Source: Vulcanimicrobiota bacterium
GTDB taxonomy: Bacteria; Vulcanimicrobiota; Vulcanimicrobiia; Vulcanimicrobiales; Vulcanimicrobiaceae
Assembly (NCBI GenBank): GCA_003155175.1
Contig: PMFP01000078.1
Coordinates: forward strand, 3,980-9,928
Direction: 5' to 3'
Length of the DNA: 5,949 nt
Positions 1-5,381 of the stretch are shown here, piece after piece. Position numbers and translations under genes: made by a program. The notes beneath the pieces are model-generated. The model worked only from the letters and a program-made list of their open reading frames with translations. It was not told the DNA's origin and ran no database searches. How positions within the stretch are numbered: the first letter of the stretch is position 1; each line of letters opens with the position of its first letter.

Positions 1-200
1 ATGAAGCCGACCAGGTCGGCGAAGAACGGCTTGTCCTTGTGTTCGCCGTAGTGCGCGCGGGCTTTGTCGCCGTCGATCTGCGTGAGTTTCATCGCGGTTA
101 CGATGTATCCGCGGCGCTCGATGCGGCCGACGATCTCGCCGACCAGCCCGCGCGCGACGGCGTCGGGCTTGCAGAGGATCAAGGTGGTTTCAATATTCAT
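1..200 (-). CDS. ndk: Nucleoside diphosphate kinase, N-terminal part (3' end outside window)
   Basis: Catalyses transfer of the gamma-phosphate between nucleoside tri- and diphosphates through a phosphohistidine, balancing NTP and dNTP pools in the cytosol. The first 66 residues are visible and match the family closely: the beta-strand and P-D loop TLILCKPDAVARG (residues 6-18, with the conserved Lys11), GEIVGRIERRGY (21-32) and the nucleotide-binding stretch HYGEHKDKPFF (50-60, with the conserved Tyr51 and Phe60). The active-site histidine lies near residue 115-120 in this family and is beyond the window edge, so activity cannot be judged. The ATG at 198-200 gives the usual NDK N-terminus. 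An AAAGGG sits only two bases upstream, a poorly spaced ribosome site. The gene is divergent from birA across a 65-base gap. The identification is secure from the motifs; only completeness is unknown. Confidence 0.95.
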   Translation of the reverse strand, partial: MNIETTLILCKPDAVARGLVGEIVGRIERRGYIVTAMKLTQIDGDKARAHYGEHKDKPFFADLVGF

Positions 201-225
201 AACCCTTTCGCATTACGGCCCGCCC

Positions 226-239
226 GAGGCGATTGCCTC
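226..239. repeat. Short inverted repeat in the ndk/birA divergent gap
   Basis: GAGGC (226-230) and GCCTC (235-239) form a perfect 5-base inverted repeat around the 4-base spacer GATT. It lies in the only non-coding gap (201-265) between two divergent genes, which must hold both promoters if neither is transcribed from elsewhere. It could be an operator or a small hairpin in the birA leader, but a repeat this short is expected by chance in GC-rich DNA. No convincing -35/-10 pair was found on either strand of the gap. Confidence 0.25.
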
Positions 240-265
240 TGCAAGGGCAAAGCTTCGCAGCGACG

Positions 266-1042
266 ATGGACGAGCTCGAACACCCGTACGCGCGCGTCGG
301 CGCGGCTCTCGCAGGCGGCGCCTTTAGTCGCATCCTGTACAAGGAAAACACGGCCAGCACCAACGAGGACGCGGCACGCTTGCTGGGCGATGCCGCGTTC
401 GCGGGTGCGACGCTCGTCTCCGAATATCAGACGGCGGGCGCCGGCCGCTTGGGACGGACCTGGGTCGGCCAGGCCGGGGCCTCGCTGCTCTTCACCACGA
501 TTTTGCCAAGGGAGCTGCCGGCTGCGGACCTCTGGGTCACGACGTTCTGGTGCGCGCTCGCGCTGCGCCGCGCGCTCGCGACTCTGGCGATCGAGACCGA
601 CGTGCATTGGCCCAACGATCTGTTGATCGGGCGACGGAAGGTCGCCGGCATTCTGTGCGTATCGCGGGTCACCGGAGCGCGAGCGTGGGCGGCGTGCGGC
701 ACCGGCATCAACGTGCACCGCACGCCCGGCGGCGACGCCGGCATCGTGCCCCCGCCGAGCTATTGCGACGACGCCGCGCCGGTTACGCGGCCGCAAATCT
801 TACGGGCGGTCTTGAGCGCGTACGACGCGCTGCTTCCACTGCTCGACGAACCCGCCGCGATCGTGCGCGAGTGGGAACGCGCCGCAGGTCTACCCGGCCG
901 GCGCTATCGCATTCAGAGAGACGGAGGCGGGGCTGCGTTCGAGTGTTCGGCGATCTCGCTCGAGACGGGCGGCGCGCTGATCGTGTCGCGCGACGGGGCG
1001 ACGGAATCGGTCTCGTTCGCGGACGCGCGCGCGCTGCGATAG
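266..1042 (+). CDS. birA: Biotin--[acetyl-CoA-carboxylase] ligase, monofunctional (class I)
   Basis: Activates biotin to biotinyl-5'-AMP and transfers it to the lysine of a biotin carrier protein, chiefly acetyl-CoA carboxylase BCCP, in the cytosol. The 258-residue product (from the ATG at 266) shows the catalytic domain in order: STN (31-33, biotin site), QTAGAGRLGRTW (55-66, the biotinyl-AMP loop), WPNDLLIGRRKVAGIL (115-130, with Lys125 matching the catalytic lysine) and GTGINV (145-150). A small SH3-like C-terminal domain follows at about 210-258. There is no N-terminal winged helix, so unlike E. coli BirA it should not act as a repressor. The loop has Ala59 where GRGRxGR usually has its first Arg; the Arg equivalent to E. 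coli R118 is kept (Arg61). An in-frame TTG at 233 would add 11 residues of no family resemblance, so the ATG is preferred, although it lacks a good ribosome site. The last 43 codons overlap the opposing chemoreceptor gene. Confidence 0.93.
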   Translation: MDELEHPYARVGAALAGGAFSRILYKENTASTNEDAARLLGDAAFAGATLVSEYQTAGAGRLGRTWVGQAGASLLFTTILPRELPAADLWVTTFWCALALRRALATLAIETDVHWPNDLLIGRRKVAGILCVSRVTGARAWAACGTGINVHRTPGGDAGIVPPPSYCDDAAPVTRPQILRAVLSAYDALLPLLDEPAAIVREWERAAGLPGRRYRIQRDGGGAAFECSAISLETGGALIVSRDGATESVSFADARALR

Positions 1043-2646
1043 TCGCCTGAGCCCACGCGCGCCGCGTCGACCGTGAAGCGCGCGACGAGCCCGCCGATGT
1101 ATCCGGCGATTTCTTCGATGTTGCGGCCGGACTCGAGCAAGAGATGCGCGGACTCCGCCAACCCGGCGTTGGTCACGGACAGCGACTCGAACGCGCGGTT
1201 CACGGACGTAGCGAGCCCGGCTACGTCCGATGCGGCGCGGGACGCAGCGCCGGGCGCAGCTTCGATCGCCGGCGGCTCGGGGACCGGCGCCGGAGGCGCA
1301 CCGCCCGCGCAGGCCGCGCGCAGCACGCGCGCGGTGATGCCGATTTCCGCAACGCGCTGCTGCGCCGCGTCGGCCGATGCCGCGACCTCGCGCATCGTGT
1401 CTTTCGCGGAGCCGGCGTTCGCCGCTACGTCGGTCGCGCGCTGCGACAGGCGCGCGGCGGCAGAAACGGCTCCGCTTACGATCTGCTGGGCGCGTTCGCT
1501 CGCGCGCGCGATGTCTCGGTTCGTCCGGACGCTCGTCTCGGCCAACGTGCGGACCTCGTCGGCGACCGCGACGAACGCGCCGGCCTCGCGTCCGCTGCGC
1601 GCCGCTTCGATCGACGCGTTGAGGAAAATGAAATTCGTTCGTTCGCCGATCCGGTTCAGCGACCGCGTCGCAGCTTCGATCTCCGCCGCGATCTCGCTGA
1701 GGCGGCCGAGATCCGCGTTCAGACCGGCGACGGCAAGTTCGAGCGCGCGCGCCTCTTCAACGGTCGCTTCGGCGACCGTGCTTCCCAGCGTCGCGCTCTG
1801 CGCGGTTTGCAGCGTCGCCGCCGACAAGGCGTCGCTCGCATCGAGGACGCGCGCGGCCGACGTCTCGACGTGCGCGGGAATTCGCGACGGGGCCCGTTGC
1901 GGATGCACGTCTCGAAGCGGAGGGGGCGAGTCCGCCAACGCTTTCTCGACGGCGTCCAAGCCATCGCGGAGCTCGGCCGCGATGCGGTCGCTCTTGGATC
2001 GCGCCTGACCGGTAGCCGACGCGGCACCCGACGCCAGCCTCGTAAGTTCGGCGCCGGCGCTGCCGAGTTGATTCGCGGACCGTCCCAGGTCGGTCAGAAA
2101 ATCGCGAATGGTGAAGAGCATTTCGTTGAGCGCGACGGCCAGTTCGCGCAGACTGGCATCCGACGACTCGACGTGTTTGGTGAAGTCGCCATGCGAGATT
2201 TCCCTCACGCCGGCCGTGAGCGCGGCCAGCCCGCTGCGATGCAGCGCCTCGGCCGCCGTTCCGCCGGAATCCCCAGAGGCCAGCGCGCGACGCTCCGGCG
2301 TACCGGCGCCGCCGAGGGTCTCGATGGATCCGGCCGTTCCCAGGAAGAGCACGCTTGCGGCGACGCCGGAGACGAGCAAGAAAAACGGACCCGTAACCGG
2401 GTCGCCGATCCGCAAATCGATCCGAGCGTAGTGCAGCACCACCGCCGAGACGACGGCGACGGCGATGCCGGCGGGAAAACCCAAGATGGCGGCCGCGATC
2501 GCCGCCACGGCGACCAGCAGAACCTCGACCGGCAGACCCGCCCCGAACCACGCGAGCGCACATCCGAGGGCGACGGCACCTGCGATTAGGCCCAGGCGCA
2601 CCGGGTTGGACCATTCTTGTCTGACGCTCGAAAGCGCGTTCAACAC
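913..2646 (-). CDS. Chemoreceptor-like (methyl-accepting) membrane protein with segmented signalling hairpin
   Basis: A 577-residue transducer-like protein expected to pass a signal to CheA/CheW or a similar partner at the cytoplasmic face of the membrane. Four hydrophobic segments (about 17-35, 38-56, 58-73, 88-105) are joined by short loops, so no large periplasmic ligand domain exists. A HAMP-like helix pair follows (about 137-184, with GDFTKHV at 153-159 and LNEMLF at 173-178). The MCP tip is clear: IGERTNFIFLNASIEAAR (333-350) and VADEVRTLAE (361-370). The usual GxGRGF turn is altered to GREAGAF (352-358). Proline-rich linkers at 241-257 and 451-465 interrupt the coiled coil on both arms. 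The hairpin ends like many MCPs with GGLVARFTV (518-526), then continues as a 51-residue disordered tail, mostly encoded opposite birA. The start is GTG at 2646 (codon 2 is TTG; GTG at residue 16 is possible); no ribosome site is visible. The archaemetzincin gene ends 18 bases upstream, suggesting co-transcription. No full methylation-site consensus was confirmed by eye. The ligand is unknown. Confidence 0.88.
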   Translation of the reverse strand: MLNALSSVRQEWSNPVRLGLIAGAVALGCALAWFGAGLPVEVLLVAVAAIAAAILGFPAGIAVAVVSAVVLHYARIDLRIGDPVTGPFFLLVSGVAASVLFLGTAGSIETLGGAGTPERRALASGDSGGTAAEALHRSGLAALTAGVREISHGDFTKHVESSDASLRELAVALNEMLFTIRDFLTDLGRSANQLGSAGAELTRLASGAASATGQARSKSDRIAAELRDGLDAVEKALADSPPPLRDVHPQRAPSRIPAHVETSAARVLDASDALSAATLQTAQSATLGSTVAEATVEEARALELAVAGLNADLGRLSEIAAEIEAATRSLNRIGERTNFIFLNASIEAARSGREAGAFVAVADEVRTLAETSVRTNRDIARASERAQQIVSGAVSAAARLSQRATDVAANAGSAKDTMREVAASADAAQQRVAEIGITARVLRAACAGGAPPAPVPEPPAIEAAPGAASRAASDVAGLATSVNRAFESLSVTNAGLAESAHLLLESGRNIEEIAGYIGGLVARFTVDAARVGSGDYRSARASANETDSVAPSRDTISAPPVSSEIAEHSNAAPPPSL

Positions 2647-2664
2647 GACGGGATGGGCCGGGGC

Positions 2665-3201
2665 CTACTGGCGCGTGCGGCTAATGCGCCGGTCGCACAC
2701 TTCGCAGTAATGCGGCGTCTTGCTGTCCACTTCGAAGATCGAGTTGGAATAGTACATCGAACACTTCGGATTGAAGCAGTGCTTCAACCCGAAGGCGTGC
2801 CCGAGTTCGTGCACGCACTCCGTCAGCGTCCGCTGGAACAGCAGGTTCGCGTCGGGCTCGGCGCCGTAAAACTCGGGATACAAGCGGTGGAGCGAGACGG
2901 CCGCGATGCCCTGTTGCTCGTCGGCATCGCCGTAGATGAAGCGATGCGACGTCTTGTAGAGGTCGAACGTGGTGATCGCGAGCAGCGTGCCTTCGCCCTG
3001 CGGATAGCCGCGCAACGTCCGGGCGAACAGCGTCGAGAGGAAGAGTTGACCGCGCGTGGCGTTGAGCGTGCTTCGAGGCACCGCGAGCGCGCGCTCGACG
3101 CGTACCGTCGCAAGATAGCGTTCTTCGAGACAGAGGCCCAGCCGATCAAGAAACGCGCTCTCGATGACGTTGATCGGGACTATGCGAATCTTCGACTCCA
3201 T
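2665..3201 (-). CDS. amzA: Archaemetzincin-family zinc metalloprotease
   Basis: A 178-residue predicted zinc aminopeptidase/protease of the archaemetzincin (M54) family, common in archaea, found in vertebrates (AMZ1/AMZ2) and scattered among bacteria. Physiological substrates are poorly known. The signature is complete: HELGHAFGLKHC (131-142) supplies the catalytic zinc ligands His131, His135 and His141 with Glu132 as general base; Met149 in CSMYYSNS is the Met-turn; Cys142, Cys147, Cys166 and Cys169 (the last pair in CEVC) form the second structural zinc site specific to this family. The upstream part IRIVPINVIE (5-14) and FLSTLFARTLRGYP (54-67) is also family-like. There is no signal peptide, so it should be cytosolic. 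The reading frame stays open for 178 codons upstream, antisense to acpS and nnr, but that part is Arg-rich shadow; the ATG at 3199-3201 gives the normal family length. No clear ribosome site precedes it. It is followed at 18 bases by the chemoreceptor-like gene and is divergent from acpS. Confidence 0.95.
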   Translation of the reverse strand: MESKIRIVPINVIESAFLDRLGLCLEERYLATVRVERALAVPRSTLNATRGQLFLSTLFARTLRGYPQGEGTLLAITTFDLYKTSHRFIYGDADEQQGIAAVSLHRLYPEFYGAEPDANLLFQRTLTECVHELGHAFGLKHCFNPKCSMYYSNSIFEVDSKTPHYCEVCDRRISRTRQ

Positions 3202-3264
3202 CTCGGAGCGCGTTCTTCGCCGCCCGTTGCCGGAAAACTTGTCGCCGCCTCCGAAGCCGCAACC
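3202..3264. promoter_or_regulatory. Divergent intergenic region, archaemetzincin / acpS
   Basis: These 63 bases separate the start codons of two divergent genes and are the only obvious place for promoters of the minus-strand archaemetzincin-chemoreceptor pair and the plus-strand acpS-nnr pair. The region is GC-rich with one A-rich spot (GGAAAACTTG around 3231-3240). No convincing -35/-10 hexamers, operator palindrome or strong Shine-Dalgarno was recognised for either gene, so the assignment rests on gene arrangement alone. Confidence 0.35.
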
Positions 3265-3627
3265 ATGATCGTTGGCATCGGGATCGATCTCGCCGAGGTG
3301 GAGCGCTACCGGTTCGACGATCGCGCCCTCGCGTGGTTCGCGCGAAAGATATACACAGAAGACGAGATGCGGTACGCCCGAAGCAAGCGGAATTGGCCCG
3401 AGCGCCTGGCCGGATTCTTCGCCGCCAAGGAGGCCACGCGCAAGGCCTTCGGCCATGCGATCCCGTGGCGCTGGGTCGGCGTCACGCACGAGCGCAGCGG
3501 TAAGCCGGGCATCGCGCTGTTCGGAAAAGCGGAGCGCTTGCTGACGCTGCGCAAGGTCGAGACCATCCATCTCACCATCACGCACACGGCATCCACCGCG
3601 GCCGCGGTCGTCATCCTCGAGCGATGA
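3265..3627 (+). CDS. acpS: Holo-[acyl-carrier-protein] synthase
   Basis: Transfers the 4'-phosphopantetheine arm of coenzyme A to a serine of acyl carrier protein, making the active carrier for fatty acid synthesis; cytosolic and normally trimeric. The 120-residue product has the usual AcpS length. It opens with the family N-terminus MIVGIGIDLAEVERY, with Asp8 as the Mg2+ ligand, has FFAAKEATRKAFG (51-63) with Glu56 as the second metal ligand and Lys60 as the conserved basic residue, and ends with LTITHTASTAAAVVILE (103-119), the conserved S/T-H-t...A.A strand. The frame is open far upstream, but the ATG at 3265 reproduces the family start exactly. The stop overlaps the nnr start in ATGA, so the two are probably translated from one mRNA. 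Pairing of acpS with nnr is common among bacteria. No useful Shine-Dalgarno precedes it. Confidence 0.97.
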   Translation: MIVGIGIDLAEVERYRFDDRALAWFARKIYTEDEMRYARSKRNWPERLAGFFAAKEATRKAFGHAIPWRWVGVTHERSGKPGIALFGKAERLLTLRKVETIHLTITHTASTAAAVVILER

Positions 3628-5123
3628 CGTACGTCCTGACCGCGCCGGAGATGCAGGCGGCCGACGCCGCGGCGACGGCGCGCGTGGGCGAGGACGCCTT
3701 GATGCAGCGCGCCGGAGCGGCCGTAGCGGGCGCAATCCGCGAGTTCTTTCCGGCCGGCGCGCGCGTCACCGCGCTCGCGGGCCCCGGCAACAACGGCGGC
3801 GATGCATTCGCGGCGCTCGCGCAGCTGGAGCCGCGCTACGATCGCACGGTGTACGCGGCCGCCTCCCGCACCCCGTCGCCGGCACGCGCGCAAGCCGAGC
3901 GACGCGCGCGCGAAGCCGGCGTGCGCGTCGAGCCGTTCCCCGAGAACGACGCGGCCGTGCGAGACGCGCTCGGCGAAGGCGGCGTCGCCGTGGACGCGCT
4001 CTTCGGAACCGGAGCGCGCTTGCCGCTTCCCGAGGCGTTCCGGGCCGCCGCTCGCGGCCTCGACGGACGCTCGCGGTTCGTGCTCGCCGTGGACGTCGCC
4101 AGCGGCATCGACGCCTCCAACGGCGCGGTGGCGCCCGATTGCGTCTACGCGACGGTAACGCTCGCGCTCGGGGCGATCAAGGCGGGATCGTTGCTCGACG
4201 CGGCACGCGCGCATAGCGGTATCGTACGTTGCGCGCGCATCGGCATCGAGGATTCGGAACTGGCCGCCCACGACCGCACGTTCACGGCGCTCGACGATCG
4301 CGAGTTACGGGCGTTGCTGCCGGTCCGCTCGGGATCCGTAGACAAACGCGGAGCGGGGACGCCGCTCGTGGTCGCGGGCTCCCGGCAGTTCCCCGGAGCC
4401 GCCGTCCTCTGCGCGAAGTCGGCGGCGCGCGCGGGCGCCGGCTACGTCACGCTCGTCGCGCCCGAGAGCATCGCCGCGGAGCTGCGCGCGCACCTGATCG
4501 AGCAAGTCGTCGTCACGTACGACGAAGCCTCCGGCGCGCGGGCGGTCGCGGACGCGATCCTGGAGACGTCCTCGCACAACTCGGCGATCGCGATCGGACC
4601 CGGGCTGGGGTTGGACGAACGCACCGGCGAGATCGTCCGCGCGGTGGTTGCCGGATCGAAACTGCCGATCGTCGCCGACGCAAGCGCCCTATACCACTTC
4701 GCGAAACACCTCGACGTCTTGCGCGGGAAGCCGCTGATCGTAACGCCGCACGAGGGCGAGTTCGCACGGCTCTCCGGAGGCGGGACCATCGCTCCGGGCG
4801 AGCGCGTCGCACGGCTCCGCGATTTCGTGGACCGGACCGGCGTCACCACGCTGCTCAAAGGCCCCGGCACGCTGATTTACGGCGGCGGTCTCATCGCGAT
4901 CAACACCAGCGGCACGGATGCGCTCGCGACCGCGGGAAGCGGCGACGTGCTCACGGGCATCGTGGCGACGTTGCTCTCGCAAGGCCTCGCTCCGTTCGAC
5001 GCGGGACGCGCCGCCGCGTATTGGCACGGCCTAGCCGGTCAAAGCGCCGCCCGGCGCCGCCCGGTCGGCGTTATCGCGGGCGACCTGATCGACGTGCTCG
5101 CGGAGGCATTGCCGGCGCGCTAG
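3624..5123 (+). CDS. nnr: Bifunctional NAD(P)H-hydrate epimerase / ADP- or ATP-dependent NAD(P)H-hydrate dehydratase
   Basis: Repairs NADHX and NADPHX, hydrated by-products of NAD(P)H: the N-terminal YjeF domain interconverts the epimers and the C-terminal ribokinase-like domain dehydrates the S form using a nucleotide. The 499-residue length is typical of the fused protein. Epimerase domain (about 1-215): GPGNNGGDAF (53-62), DALFGTG (124-130) and VDVASGID (156-163), with Asp157 in the position of the family's active-site Asp; the common PSG is ASG here. Dehydratase domain (about 225-499): KRGAGTPLVVAGSRQFPGAA (241-260), GPGLG (325-329), ADASAL (351-356), TPHEGEFARL (374-383), LKGPGT (411-416) and TAGSGDVLTG (436-445), where Asp441 is the expected catalytic residue. 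The ATG at 3624 overlaps the acpS stop by four bases, indicating translational coupling. The TAG stop at 5121-5123 shares bases with the stop of the opposing small membrane protein. Confidence 0.97.
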   Translation: MTYVLTAPEMQAADAAATARVGEDALMQRAGAAVAGAIREFFPAGARVTALAGPGNNGGDAFAALAQLEPRYDRTVYAAASRTPSPARAQAERRAREAGVRVEPFPENDAAVRDALGEGGVAVDALFGTGARLPLPEAFRAAARGLDGRSRFVLAVDVASGIDASNGAVAPDCVYATVTLALGAIKAGSLLDAARAHSGIVRCARIGIEDSELAAHDRTFTALDDRELRALLPVRSGSVDKRGAGTPLVVAGSRQFPGAAVLCAKSAARAGAGYVTLVAPESIAAELRAHLIEQVVVTYDEASGARAVADAILETSSHNSAIAIGPGLGLDERTGEIVRAVVAGSKLPIVADASALYHFAKHLDVLRGKPLIVTPHEGEFARLSGGGTIAPGERVARLRDFVDRTGVTTLLKGPGTLIYGGGLIAINTSGTDALATAGSGDVLTGIVATLLSQGLAPFDAGRAAAYWHGLAGQSAARRRPVGVIAGDLIDVLAEALPAR

Positions 5124-5377
5124 ATCCAGAGGTTCGTCCGCGGCGCGAAATTGCGCCGCATGCAGACCGCGAGTTGCGCGAACAGAATCGCGACCGCGAC
5201 GATGCCGAACCCCGTTGCGATCGAAACGCTTACGGCGTGCAGATCGTAGGCCGCCGACGCGGCGACCGTGAAGGCGAGGCAAGCGAGCAGCGGCAACAGA
5301 CCGACGGCCTTTCCCGGGGCGGCGTACAGCAGAAACAGCGGGAGTAAGAACGCCAGCGGAACGAGTACGCCCGCCAT
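5120..5377 (-). CDS. Small three-helix membrane protein of unknown function
   Basis: An 85-residue hydrophobic protein that I do not recognise. Three probable membrane helices are visible (about 3-20, 24-43 and 50-72), followed by a short tail with MRRNFAPR (73-80), which by the positive-inside rule would be cytoplasmic. No catalytic or metal motif is seen. It is accepted as real because it fills the space between ligA and nnr exactly, has coherent hydrophobic segments, and its ATG at 5375-5377 is preceded at 8 bases by GGGAGG, the best Shine-Dalgarno in the window. It begins 4 bases after the ligA stop, so it is probably co-transcribed with and translationally coupled to ligA. Its stop and the nnr stop share the palindrome CTAG. 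A functional link to DNA ligation is not implied by position alone. Confidence 0.75.
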   Translation of the reverse strand: MAGVLVPLAFLLPLFLLYAAPGKAVGLLPLLACLAFTVAASAAYDLHAVSVSIATGFGIVAVAILFAQLAVCMRRNFAPRTNLWI

Positions 5378-5381
5378 CGCG

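Noticed and set aside
233..265. TTG start giving an 11-residue longer BirA
   Set aside because: The added residues have no family resemblance, GAGG lies only three bases from the TTG, and the ATG at 266 gives a normal N-terminus for a ligase lacking the DNA-binding domain.
39..626. 195-codon plus-strand open frame across ndk and birA
   Set aside because: It crosses two well-supported genes on opposite strands and becomes Arg/Ser-rich with no motif.
1144..2589. 481-codon plus-strand open frame opposite the chemoreceptor gene
   Set aside because: Arg-rich composition with no motif; it is the antisense shadow of a clear MCP reading frame in GC-rich DNA.
2617..3264. Long in-frame upstream extension of AcpS, suggesting a fusion protein
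   Set aside because: It is antisense to the archaemetzincin gene and shows no domain; AcpS families begin exactly at the MIVGIGID residues encoded at 3265.
3202..3735. N-terminal extension of the archaemetzincin
   Set aside because: The 178 extra residues are Arg/Pro-rich, antisense to acpS and nnr, and would double the usual family length.
4229..5347. 372-codon plus-strand open frame inside nnr and past its end
   Set aside because: Arg-rich, no motif, and it is a shifted frame of the well-supported dehydratase domain.
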